The notes beneath the pieces were generated by a model. That model searched no databases. It saw nothing but the letters and a program-made list of their open reading frames with translations, and was not told where the DNA came from. DNA of 64,000 bases from Microplitis mediator (lineage: Eukaryota; Arthropoda; Insecta; Hymenoptera; Braconidae), in assembly GCF_029852145.1 (NCBI RefSeq), contig NC_079978.1, forward strand, positions 3,906,001 through 3,970,000. Reading direction: 5' to 3'. Each line of letters starts with the position of its first letter. Within the stretch, counting starts at the first letter, position 1. Positions 35,683 through 47,233 of this stretch are shown here, piece after piece. Made by a program: the position numbers and the translations under genes.

Positions 35683-36428
35683 TAGGGGAGGGTGGGGCAG
35701 AGCGGCCCCCCTAAGCCAATTATTATTTTTTGTAGCTTTAACCATAAGATCACTTTGCTTTTGTCCTTTTCGAACAAATTTATGGACATTTTGGCAAAAT
35801 TCTGGAAAAAAAAATTTTTTTTGCGGGGCAGAGCGGCCCCCCTCCAAAAAAATGATAAAAAAATTTTTTTTTTCGTTTTTTTTTTTTTAAATTGTTTTCA
35901 TCATTAAGAATGTATTTCTTTCTCTTGACAACTATTTTTGGTTTTATACTACTCGAAAAAAATTTTTTAAAGTGTAATAAATCGTTCACTCTCGATTACC
36001 TTAATGACTAATTGTTATTTAATAAAAAAAAAATCAATTCTATAGTTTTACTTTATTTCAAAAATTTATCAACTAAAAAAAAATTTAATTTTTCTAAATT
36101 TTTAGCGCCCAAATTTGCCTCTTACATAGAGAAACGGACGAAAAATATGAAAAAATAATTTTTTCGGAAGTTTCTGCTGGTCCATTTTGCCCCAGGTGTT
36201 ATGCGTAGGGCTAGAAATGTGTAATTATAATAATTTTATTTTAATTTGACGATAAAAATATGAAAAAATCACTCTTTCAAAATTTTGGGCTTGTCCATTT
36301 TGCCCCAAATGTCACGCATATGGGTAAAAATGCGCAAAAATATCGGATTTATAGTAATTAGTCGAAAAAAAAAAATTTTTTTTTTTGATCAAAATTTCAG
36401 GGGGGCCGCACTGCCCCACCCTCCCCTA
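35683..36428. repeat. TIR element, TAGGGGAGGGTGGGGCAG family (copy 2)
   Basis: Termini TAGGGGAGGGTGGGGCAGAG and the inverse GCACTGCCCCACCCTCCCCT then A. The interior is an inverted match to 2,160-2,909 over its whole length. No open frame of note. Confidence 0.88.
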
Positions 36429-37068
36429 TTGTCCTTTTTTCAATCAATACTTTAATTTTTTTTTTAATTAATTGATCAAATTTTCATACGGTACGATAGT
36501 TCAAGTTCATTGAGAATTTTAAAAGAGTGGGGGGTATTATCTGAAAATTCCCTTAAGTAAATTTATTTATATCTATTAGGTTATTAACATTTGAAAACTT
36601 TTTAAATTCGTAGAATTGTAAAATTAAACAATTATCGCATTGTATTACACTGAATAAACTTGATATTTCAAGTAACAATACATTTGATTTAATTTTTTCT
36701 TTGTCCATAGTATTTAAATTCAATATTTATGAAAAATTTTGTCTAAGGAATTATAGATGTTTTATTTATTTAGTTAATAGCTGAATAAATTAATTTCTTT
36801 CCACTGCGTTATCATAAATTAATATTTAGTTATCACGTGTACTATGATTCAATTATCATGCAAATGTAGCTTAATAATACACTTAAAAATAATAATAACA
36901 AACAAATTTTCAACAAATATATATTATATGTATAATAATTTATTATAATAAATAATTAAGTAATAATAATGCAACGCAATGAGTTCTATATACATTTGAT
37001 ACTTGCAAGAGTTTACTGATATACGAAAATTATAAACAGCAATTTATTATTTAAATTTTTTTTTTTTA
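36429..37068. other. Spacer and probable 3' UTR of desaturase copy 6
   Basis: AT-rich sequence without a gene. 36,465-36,560 looks like the partner of 33,915-34,000 (GGGCATTCTCAAACAGCCCC versus its inverse), so the two may bound one older composite element. Confidence 0.4.
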
Positions 37069-38374
37069 TCAGTACACAGGGTGCGTTCCGTCGCCTGCTC
37101 TCGCGACGACTTTTTGTATGTGCTCAGGAGTTGCTCGTTTCAAATCGTAGGCCCATCCAATTTTAGCAAACAATTCAATCCATTCGGTCGTGGCATTGAA
37201 AAATACACTTTTGAATTCGGCTGCTTTGTAATCCCACGGGAATACATGATGGTAATTGTGCCAGCCTTCGCCCCCAGCAACCCAACTGACTAGTAAATTC
37301 TCAGCTGGTTCAATATTTCTAAAATAAACAATTTAACTTTTACAGAGACTGAAAAATTTATTAAAAAATATTATTCAAAACAATAATTACTTATCGTAAG
37401 TGTGATATCCAAACATGTGGGCAAAACTATTGACTGACCAGGTGAAGTTTAAAGTCGACGTATAACGTATGAATACTTGGGATATGATTGAATATTTCCA
37501 GTCTTGGTGGAGTAGGTAAACGGGAATCAACACAGGAATCACAAAAGCGAACAATGCATTGAGTATAGAATAATTTCTGCGTCAAAACATTTGAATTTTA
37601 AATTTATTTAGTTTAATAATAATAGGTTTTTAAAACAACTAACGAAATACCTGTCGAAAAACTGAACAACCGGATCATTGAGAATATCACTCATATCAAT
37701 TCCTTTTCCACGTTGAGTCACTTCCGGTCGTTTTTTTAACATCAACCAGCCAACGTGACTGAACCAAAAACCTCGATTATTATCATGTGGATCTGATAGT
37801 GTGTCTGTGTACTTGTGATGAACTCTGTGGTCTCTTACCCAATCATAAATTCTATTCTGTAAATCCAATAATTGAATTCAAATTCATTAATTTTATTCAA
37901 CGTATTTTTAAAATGATTGATATTCTATAAAATTGATTATCAACACACTTGTCCAGCAGAGTAGTACAGGACAGCAAGAATAATCCTAAGTGGTATCTTA
38001 GCTTTGTATGCACGATGAGTCCAAAGTCGATGTACTCCACCCGTCACCCCCAATCCCGACATTATTATCATTACAACGACTACAAATAAATGATACCATT
38101 AATTATTAATATTATACAATTGATTAAATCTCACAGTCATTAGATAATTACCCCATACACACAATATTTTACGCTCTAAATACGGGAATGTAATAGTGTA
38201 ATATAAGCACAATATATGAAGACCTATAATAAAAAACGCATTACTCCAAACTATAGGCGTTTCGAATTCATACCAACGTTTTTTATTTATTTTTATATTT
38301 TCCGCTGGTATTATATCATGTTTTACATGGGGGTTTTCAGAATGTGAAGATAAACTAGTAACATTCGGTGGCAT
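37069..38374 (-). CDS. Acyl-CoA delta-9-type desaturase, copy 6
   Basis: Exons 38,374-38,152; 38,079-37,949; 37,856-37,651; 37,576-37,391; 37,318-37,069 give 331 residues. HRLWTH, HRVHH, HNYHH and NSFAH are all present. I start at the MPPN methionine because copies 1 and 2 start there; an in-frame ATG 27 nt upstream (38,401) is possible. Ends GDGTHPVY. It is the most upstream member of the array in its own transcriptional direction and the nearest to the ionotropic receptor, about 0.8 kb away and divergently oriented. A minus-strand TATATATA lies about 125 bp upstream. Function is inferred from the family: ER acyl-CoA desaturation supplying monounsaturated lipids, hydrocarbons or pheromone precursors. 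Confidence 0.94.
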
Positions 38375-39169
38375 TTTTATAAAATTATTTTTTTTCGTCA
38401 CACTTTATTTATTTTAACGACAATAATTTTCTACTTTTTTCTATGAATTTTTTTTAACAGATACTCTTTAGCACTTGTGTAAACAAAAAAGTCATATATA
38501 TAGATTTTTATGAACTAATTAATGATATTAATTTACAGAACCTGTCTTCACTCTTTTGAGAGACGCTTTTTACTAAATGAATTTTGACTTTTCTACACAG
38601 TTTTATAAGCTTGTGTAAAACTAAAATATATTCATTTTTGAACTTTAACATGGAAAAAACCTACATTTCTAGTTTGTATTGTTATTTATGTCTCATGTTA
38701 TTTAAAGTACGGCATTGTTCATTCATTTATTCGGAATTTCATTGTTGGTTTTATAAAGTTGTGAAATTTTAAGCATAATTCAATTTAAACTCCATTGATT
38801 GTATAAAAACTTTTCGCTTTTAATTTGCGTCATCGCAGCTACTCGATGAACTATTGAAAAAGATAATGAGGCCACTCACATTTTTATGAGTTTGTTTTTA
38901 TTATCCACATCGATTTTACTATCTTGTAAATTAATCATCTAATGTCCATCGTATTAATTCCATGTTCACAAAAAAAACCATCCAATTTATTACAAGACAT
39001 ATAACATTTCACGTTAAGCTGAATTTCGTTTTGGCATTTATCAAACTGCACGCGAGTATTCAGTTCATTTTTATCTCTGTTTCTTTTCCTGAACTAAAAA
39101 CGTCTTATGTGTACCATCATATTTTTATAAATATTAATTAGTATTACTGAACAATATTCAAAGTTTACA
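38375..39169. other. Shared upstream region between desaturase copy 6 and the ionotropic receptor
   Basis: This 0.8-kb divergent intergenic region should carry both promoters. TATATATA at 38,495-38,502 suits the desaturase. No clear core element is recognised for the receptor. No repeat family of the window is found here, unusual for this locus. Confidence 0.5.
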
Positions 39170-42100
39170 ATGAATAAAATTATGATATTATTATTATTTT
39201 TTTCAAAACTAACTTCTGCATATGAACTTCCGTCACCCTTGACACTGGAACTGATTCTTGAGTTCTCCAAATGGCGTTCATGGAATCAAATCGTAGTTTT
39301 TGATGATCTATCCTCTGGAAATAGTAAGTATGTACACGGAAATAATTTTATGGTAACAATTACAATATATGGAATGGTTCCCACATCGTATAGTAACAGG
39401 TTTTTTTGAAATATCAATTATAGAAACGGCGTCCATAGAAATTATGGTAACTAATCTTATATCTTTATGGGTATCATTCCTATACAATATCGGAATAGTT
39501 CTTATAAAAGTATGCCCTCGCAGATTTGAATCACGGTGGAAACACCGTGGAAGTGTAAACACCGTGGATCCACTGTGGTTACACGGTGGGTTTGTTCCAT
39601 TTCACCACCGGGTATACACAGTGTATCCACCGTGATTCCATGATGGCTTGACCACTATGTATACACGGTGTTTCCACTGTGATTACGCGGTGTATCTACC
39701 GTGATTCCACGGTGGCTTTGTGCTATTTCACCACCGTGGTTCCACGCTGTATCCACCGCGTGATCACAGTGAAAACACCGTGTATACACGGTGGTAAAGC
39801 CACCGTGGAATCATGGTGGATACACCACGTAATCACAGTGGTAAAATGGAACAAACCCACCGTATTTCCACCGTGATTCAAATCTGCGAGGGTGGTAATT
39901 GTTCCCAAACTACTATGGTTATTGTTACCACATACTTTGGTAAACGTTACGATATATTATGGTAATGATTACAATAACATTTAGAAATTCCTCATACTAT
40001 GGGATCCCATTAACGTCACATTAACATCACATTTACGTTCATTATGTTACGTAAATGAGTGTGAATTTTGCGTCACATGTGACTTACGTTTACGTAACCT
40101 AATATTTATGGTTCTATAAATGTGACGTCTCCGTTATATTGCCGTGTTCACTGGGCGAATCATTGCAATAATATAAGAGTAACCATTGCCATATTGATTT
40201 ATGGTTCTCGATTTAGTAAAAATAATTCGATGTAAAAATTATACTATACATTTTTTCAAGTAATAATCAAACTTCGCGTTTGAGGCGGGCAAAAGTTCAC
40301 ACCACTCCTTATGTTAACTAAAAGATGTGCAAATAATTCAAATTTACAAATTATCCACTTCAAATGTAATATTACTATTTGAATCTAATAATGTAGGGAA
40401 CGGGACGGGGTAGGGCGTGCAAAGTCTATTCATACCAAGATGATCATGTAAAGACCATGAAAACCGTTTTCAAACCGAAAATTTTAAAAAACTGTTTTCT
40501 GACTGAGAGTGTAAAGTGATCCTTATTTAATCATAAATTTTCACGTTACACTGCCGTCAATTTGGTTCAGCCCCAAAAAAATCCTCCAATCAACGAACTC
40601 AATCGAAGTAGATTTTCAGCTTTTCAAACTTAACAGTCATTATTTTATGGCCTAAGTTTTTTTCACGTTGAAGATTATAATTCAAACTTTTCGTTCACAA
40701 TATTTCCCAGACTGAATCACCAGCTACTATTTTTTTTACATTTAAAATTTTTTTAGCCAACGTGTTATTAATTACATAATTATTATATTTCATTGTTTTC
40801 ACTAAAATTACTGAATTAACAAAAAATTTTAATAAGTCTACGTAAGTTCGCATGATAATAAAAAACTATTACTCGAATATTCCAACCCAGTGTGAGTAGA
40901 TAGGAATGGTTTGAAAATGTTCATGTCAACCCTGATTAAACATTTGAATTCGATCGAATTAAACAGAATTAAATTTTTAATTCTATTTAATTCAGATAAA
41001 TTCTGTTAATTCGGTACTTAACTTAAAAATTAATTCCGTCTAATTCGGCAGGAAAACCAGAATTTGTCCGAATTAAAACGAATTTAAATAATTCTATTCG
41101 GTTTAATTCTAATTAATTCGAAAATAATTCTCCAACTTCTGGTTCCGAATCCGAATTAAACTGAATTAAAACGAATTTGAAATTTTTAAATCGGTTTCAT
41201 TCTGTTTAATTCAAATTTAAATTTTTAATTCAGTTTCATTCTGTTTTGCAGAATTCGACAGAATATAACAGAATTCAAATTTTTAATTCGATCGAATTCA
41301 GTTGTTTAATCAGGGAAGATTAATAAACTGGCCGATTTGAAATGGGAATAAATTTGTTGTCTATGTGAAAAAAATTTATTTTCTATTGTTACAGGGTCAA
41401 TATAAGCTGTTTTTGATACCGTAAATTATTGAGGAAAATGATTTACTGACGCACGTGATAATTGTTATTTTTAATTCTAGACGGCGTTATGACGTACATA
41501 CGACCTTTGATACAATGCTTGAGTCAACAAGGAATAAGTGTTTCATTTCAGTCATCAAACAATCCAAAATTACCTGAAGCATTGCAAATAAATATACATC
41601 GTGTTGGTGCTATTGTTTTACTCGATAGCATTAATAATACTTCACCTGACAATGTATTAAAAGCTGTATGACTCAAAAAAATTAATTATTCATTGCTTTA
41701 TATTTATAATCTAATATTTAAATTTTTTTAATTGATTACATTATTTATCAAAGGCTTCCGCAAAACGATTATTCGATTATTATGTATCGTGGTTATTAAT
41801 AGCATCGAGACCTGATGATATATCAATAGATACACGTCTCCGTAATCTGACAATCGGTATCAATACAGAAGTTATAGTTGCGACGTCTTACTATTCAAAT
41901 TATAATCAAAGTGACCCAACAAAATTTTATATAAATAAGTACATAAGTCTGTCATATATTTACTCAAAAGCAATTAACTGTGACTACATTAAATTAATTA
42001 CAGAACATGTCATTCACTGCATAATTATGTTAAAAAATACAAATACAATGATGTTGAAATTAATGAAGATATTAATGAAAATGTAACAAAAAATCTCCAT

Positions 42101-45100
42101 TATTCTCAACGCGAAAATACGAGTGTGTGTTTTTACATTGTTCATATTTACAAAATTAGAATAACAGACAATTCTAGTCTTATTGTAGATCCTCTGGGGT
42201 CATGGAATCCTGGTGAATTAATGCTTAAGCTTCCGGTAAGTATTGTTAAATATTTTTTAAAATTAATACTATTATTATTACACTGTAAAAAGAGCGGTGT
42301 TAAAAATGGACTCATTTTAACTCCGCCCGGTGTTAAAATACAACTACACTGGTGTTAAAAATACCGGTGTTAAATCGGAGTAACCGGTGTAAAAGCGGAG
42401 TAAAATCGGTGTAAAGGCGGGGTAACCGGTGTAAAAGCGGAGTAAAATCGGTGTAAAGGCGGGGTAACCGGTGTAAAAACGGAGTAACATCGGTGTAAAA
42501 GCAGAGTAAACTGCGTCCGCTTGAAGTATTAACTTTAAAGATTATAAAACACAAAAAATGTCAGTTCTTTATGAAAATTAATAAAGAATATCATTTATTA
42601 ACAAGTATAGTGATCGAGTAAGTAAAAATATTCACAAAGTAAAATATTTTAACACCGGTAAAGAATATCTACACTGGCGGCGGCGTTATTTTAACACCGA
42701 TCTAGAATATTTACACCGGTGGCGGCGTTATTTTAACACCGGTACAGAATATTTACACCGGTGACGGCGTTATTTTCACACCGCTTTCAGGGGTAAATTT
42801 AACACCGATAATTTTAACACCTACACCGTTTGGACTTACCCCGGTGATTTTTTACAGTGTATTATTTTTTTTTTTTATTAATATTATTATTATCAGGTGG
42901 ATGTCGTGTTACGAAATAATTTCAACCGGTTGCCACTTATAGTTGGCATACTAAATGGTACAAATGAAGACCAGGATGAAGAGAATTCGTCATATGATGA
43001 GCAGACGACTGAAGATCGTCCGTTAAATGATTTCATAAATTTTTTAACCAGCAATTTAAATGCTAGGTACGTGCACGGCAACATGCGTAAGTTATATGTA
43101 AATATATACATAAACTTTGATATTGTGGCTTAGTAGAAAACGGTAAGAAGTAAAATAAGTAATAATAAATTTTATGACACTTGCGCACAATGGACTCTAC
43201 TCACGTGGTGGGAAGTTGAGTTTTTAATATAGGGTCAAACTGAGTCATCGAAAGTTCATATCAAGCCACGTGTGACCGATAAGTGCCGTTTAACTTTTCC
43301 TCCATCAATTGAATTGCAAAAATAGTTTATAATTAAATCAACAATGGTTTTTAAATGCATACCACATACCACGTATATTTATTTTTGACTTTATCTTTTA
43401 TTGTTATGTCTATTTTTTAATTAAGTTTAGAGACAGTACTGCACGAAAAAGTCGGAACGATTACAAACAAAGTTTGGAGTAATCTTCTTGGCGATGTTTA
43501 CAACGGTTATGTTGATATTGGTCTTGGATACATCACTGTCAATGATGAACGGCGACGGGATATGTGTTTTTCACACCCTTTAATACGATATACGTGCGTA
43601 CCATAAATAATATAACAATCATTATGATTATTAGCCTACTGGAGATGATTGTCTTCAAAAATTTTTAACTGGACTACTGTGAAAATATAATTATTGCCCG
43701 GGTCAAAATATCTAGACTCAATCTCGCCTCATCGAACCCAAGTAAGTCTCAATCCAGCCTCACTGAGTAAAGAAAGCATTTTGAGCCTCAAATGATTCTC
43801 AAAAATCCTCAAGAAGCCTCGATGAGACTTAAATGAACCTACTAGACCATGTAATTTAAATTTGATTAGTATTATTTGAGGCTCTTTGAGCATTATTTGA
43901 GGCCCATCATTGATGCTTTTTGAACATTATTTGAGGCTCAAAATGCTTTTTTTACTCAATGAAGCTGGATTAAGGCTAGATATTTTGACCCGGGTGATGA
44001 CTAAATTTTTCAAATATAAAATCTATTTAAGCCTCTAGAAAAAAAATTTGAAAAACGCTTGACCCTGGTCAAGAAATACATTTCGCTGAAAAAAAGTCAT
44101 TTTTGCCCTACGATATCTTTAAAACAAATCGACCAATTTGAATATGCTTCGCGGCAACCCTTAGAGGAAACGGTGATTGGTCCAAGCTTGGTAAACGACT
44201 GGCGCAACTCTACATAACTTTGGGACAAGAGTTAAATTGAAGCTTGGCCCAAGCCAGTCTAAGTCTCGAAATGATAACCTCCTCCCAAGCTTGGCTGCCA
44301 GACTTGTGCCACGACTGTTGCTAAATAAGCACCTATGCTTATTAAAAATAAATTGAAAAAAAAAAAAAAAAATATTAGTAGACATGTGCGGGATGGTAAC
44401 ATATGGAAATAAATTTGTACACAGAGAAATCAGGTGGATCGATGAAACTAATTTTTTTTTTGCATTTGCTGGGTCTCGAACCTGGTCCTTCATGACTGCT
44501 AGGCAAGCGTCTTATCCACTAGGCTGTTACGCTGTTCACAGAAGCCAGGAGTTTTTAGGTACCATTTGTTATTTAGACTGGTAAACTAAGGCTTGTCACT
44601 TGTATGATGGCTGAACCTTGTCCCAAGACTGGCAAACCAAGGCTTGTCACTTGAGTATTGGCTGAACATTGGCCCAAGACTGGCAAACCAAGACTCGTCA
44701 CTTGAACGTTGGTCGGATCTCGGACCAACCTTGGGAGGCCGAGCCTCGGTAGCCCAGTATTGTGCCAAGACTGGCCCCGTTGTCAATATTTTTTTTCCTA
44801 CAAGGGAAATAGAAAGGCTTTTGAGACGTAGATTTGATCAAATTTTTAGCCAAATCGATCGAGCGATTTACAAGCTAAGCAACACAAACCTAAAAATAGA
44901 TTTTTCTAAATTTTTATTTTTCGAATGACTCGAACTTCTCGGCCGGACAACTCTAAATTGCTTTCGTCTTCATAAACCCTTTCGATTGCCGCAAAGTATA
45001 CGCGGACGTCCATCCGAAATTAGTCAGCACAGTTTCCCAAGACCTCAAAATGTTGACATCTGATGAAAACTCGAACTTCAAAAGTCAGAACGAAACCAAT

Positions 45101-47148
45101 AACTTCCCTTTTATTCAAAATTTTTAATTTTCATAGCAAGGAGTTAAAAATACTTATAGATAAAAACCACCAGTGTCTCGAGTGGGTTAATACAAAATTT
45201 TACATTCATAATTATTTTAAAAAACTGATTAATCAAATGACTAAACAGAAGAAATATTTACATCCGTCCACCGGAATCCGGATTCATGCGCGATATTTTT
45301 CTTCAGCCTTTTAACAACCGGCTTTTGCTCTGTGTTGCATTCGTTCATATTGTAATAATTCTTACTATCAGTCTAATAAATTACATTACGCGAAATGTTT
45401 TTCGTTACTCCGGAAGAAAAACAACTTTTGGTGAAGCTACACTTTGGTGCACTGGGATTATGTGTATGCAAGGTATTAGTGATTTCGAAAGATTTAGATA
45501 TATTTTATATATTTGTTTAATTAATTCATTATTTCTTAAGGTACACCATGGAGACCGAAAACTCTATCAGGCAAAATGGCACTATTAGCTAGTCTAACTT
45601 TTGCATTAGTTATGTACAATGCGTACGCTGGATTCATAACTTCAATATTATCTGTCCAAGCGACTGGTATTAAAACACTTGAAGATTTGCTGCAAAATAA
45701 TTTCAAAGTTGGATACAGTGATCTCGATGACGAATTTATGAGAGTAATTTTCTATTTTTTATGGTCATATTGTAATAAATAATTTAAAACCATAAACAAA
45801 TTAAAAATATCTTAATAGAATACCAACGACAGTAATTTAAGGCTGTTGTATATAAAAGCGTTCAATGGCCGTGAATCACGTATTGATACAACTCAAGGTC
45901 TCCAGAAAGCCGTGAAAGGTGGCTATGGATTTTTTGCAAGTGCAACACTGGCTAGAAGAACTCTCAGGACATCATTAATACAGGAACGATGTTCATTAAA
46001 AGAAATTGAAGTTGGACAAACATTTACTATTGTCGCTTTACCCATGGAAAAATTTAGTCCTTATGAAAAAATAATTAATCTTAGGTACATAATAAATAAA
46101 AACATAAAATGCACACCTCAAATAGTCATGTCATATTTTTTTTTTATTATCAATTTAAATTTTCATTAACTTATGATACGACTTATTAATTTTTTTGACG
46201 TTTATTTACATATGACTGGAAAAATTTTAACTACTTCGAGCCTCGGAGTTGCTTACATTTGACAGATAATGACAGTAGCTAACTAAGTATATTGTATAAC
46301 TTTTAATTTATTCATTAGTTGTAAGTAAAAAAAAAATTTTTAATCGAGTTCTACATTACGGTAAATCAAAGCCGATGAAAAAAAAAAAGTTATACATATT
46401 TCGGATGTAAGCATAGACAGAAAAAAAGATTTCTTGGCGCAAAAAAAATTTTTCAATGTAAAATGAAAACAAAAATTTTCTTAGAACTAGAAAAATTTTA
46501 TTGACGCAAGAAAATTTCCGTTTTCAATTCATATGCAAAAAATCTCTTAGCGCAAGTAAAAATTTTTTGCGCCAAGAAATCCTTTTTTTTCTGTGTACAT
46601 AAACAAACGAACGAACAAAGTTTTGCGTTGAAGGTGTGCAGAATATTGAATATTAAACGTATTTTAAAAGTTATTTATTAATAAATTATATGCTTAGCAT
46701 TTTAAGAATGCGGGAACGTGGTGTTATTGACAGAATTGGTGATCGCATGTTACCTAACATGCCTAAATGTCGCGACCCAACAACATTCCACAGCGCAAGA
46801 ATAGCTGATGTTTACTCGGCTTTCATAATACTTGCTATTGGTATCGTAACCGCCGTTTGTATTGGACTCGCCGAACGTATGTGGAGCAAAAGAAAAAAGT
46901 TCAAAAATAAATTAATTATGATCATTGACATTTACTTGAAAAAAAAAGACACAAAAATTAAAAACAGTAAAGATAAATCGAACGATAATGTGCTTAGTGA
47001 TTATTTAAATAATGATTATTATAGTTTTCATTTCGGAGCTTATAAACACCGCTTAGGCTATTCACCGAAATTATTGAGGGAAAGGAAAGTAAATGATGAC
47101 GACAAACAGTTGCAGAAAAAACAAATTATTTTTCCTTTTAATAATTAA
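39170..47148 (+). CDS. Ionotropic receptor (variant ionotropic glutamate receptor family)
   Basis: Ten exons (39,170-39,323; 41,481-41,665; 41,754-41,938; 42,004-42,235; 42,897-43,066; 43,426-43,593; 45,249-45,472; 45,541-45,743; 45,819-46,084; 46,698-47,148) join to 745 residues with all phases compatible. It has a signal peptide (about 1-17), a divergent N-terminal region, ligand-binding S1 (VYNGYVDIGLG), M1 (about 388-408), pore segment (FGEATLWCTGIMCMQGTPW), M3 (LTFALVMYNAYAGFITSIL), S2, and M4 near 633-658 (VYSAFIILAIGIVTAVCIGL). These are hallmarks of insect IRs, ligand-gated cation channels of sensory neurons. Gene layout and the GTPWRPK-LSGK sequence suggest the IR75/IR64a branch (inference). 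The C-terminal tail is long and lysine-rich, about 85 residues. Introns 1, 4, 6 and 9 carry MITEs. Exon 6 uses the AAG acceptor at 43,425; the later TAG breaks the frame. Confidence 0.9.
39332..39995. repeat. MITE with TACACGGAAATAATTTTATGG end, split by a nested element
   Basis: The left terminus and TATGGTAAC/GTTACCATA words match the family of 1,426 and 22,447. The element is interrupted at 39,515-39,892 by a second palindrome. The right terminus is decayed and placed approximately. It lies in receptor intron 1, starting only 8 nt after the splice donor. Confidence 0.6.
39515..39892. repeat. 378-bp palindrome of CCACGGTG/CACCGTGG words
   Basis: Starts CCCTCGCAGATTTGAATCAC and ends with the exact inverse. 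The inside is filled with about 17 copies of CACGGTG or CACCGTG in alternating orientation. It is GC-richer than its surroundings and nested in the previous element. Confidence 0.88.
40930..41315. repeat. 386-bp fold-back, CCCTGATTAAACA family
   Basis: Termini CCCTGATTAAACATTTGAAT and inverse CAGTTGTTTAATCAGGG, then GAATTCGATCGAATT in both arms. The interior repeats AATTCTGTTTAATTC-type words. In receptor intron 1. Confidence 0.85.
42281..42859. repeat. 579-bp palindrome with CACTGTAAAAA ends and GGTGTAAAANCGGAGTAA tandem units
   Basis: Left arm: about nine units of ACCGGTGTAAAAGCGGAGTA type. Right arm: TTTTAACACCGGTACAGAAT units, roughly 50-60 bp apart. Both ends read CACTGTAAAAA. It sits in receptor intron 4, starting about 45 bp after the donor. 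Confidence 0.85.
43697..43994. repeat. 298-bp fold-back with CCCGGGTCAAAATATCTAG ends
   Basis: CCCGGGTCAAAATATCTAGA at the left and its inverse at the right. The arms share AGCATTTTGAGCCTCAAAT and GAGGCTCAAAATGCTTTTT. In receptor intron 6. Confidence 0.85.
44161..44790. repeat. Repeat block of CCAAGCTTGG words with an embedded tRNA-like segment
   Basis: Left part has TTGGTCCAAGCTTGGTAAAC and TGAAGCTTGGCCCAAGCC; right part has inverse-related CCAAGACTGGCAAACCAAGG repeated three times about 60 bp apart. A Pol III-like segment sits between (44,463-44,535). In receptor intron 6. Confidence 0.65.
44463..44535 (-). repeat. tRNA-like (Pol III A/B box) segment
   Basis: Minus strand: A-box-like TAACAGCCTAGTGGATAAGA and B box CAGGTTCGAGACCCAGC, about 40 nt apart. 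The acceptor stem does not pair. Interpreted as a SINE head or decayed tRNA. Confidence 0.6.
46417..46594. repeat. 178-bp MITE with ACAGAAAAAAAGATTTCTTGGCGC ends
   Basis: Inverted termini ACAGAAAAAAAGATTTCTTG/GCGCAA and inverse TTTTGCGCCAAGAAATCC. Same family as 32,903-33,087. In the last intron of the receptor gene. Confidence 0.8.
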
Positions 47149-47212
47149 ATATATTAGTTAATTATAAAGTATACATTTGGAAAAAAATGTCCATAGAAAT
47201 CTCAAATATTAA

Positions 47213-47218
47213 AATAAA
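47213..47218 (+). terminator. AATAAA poly-A signal of the ionotropic receptor
   Basis: First AATAAA after the receptor stop, 65 nt downstream, and only 16 nt before the stop codon of the opposing gene. Confidence 0.5.
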
Positions 47219-47233
47219 AGTATATAAAAAAAA

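Noticed and set aside
39679..39908. Open frames in the receptor intron encoding CIHRVITV-type repeats
   Set aside because: They come from the CACGGTG palindrome and exist on both strands.
43431..43593. Receptor exon 6 starting after TTTAG at 43,430
   Set aside because: That acceptor shifts the frame to a stop within 17 codons. The AAG acceptor at 43,425 gives the conserved VYNGYVDIGLG frame and fits the phases on both sides.
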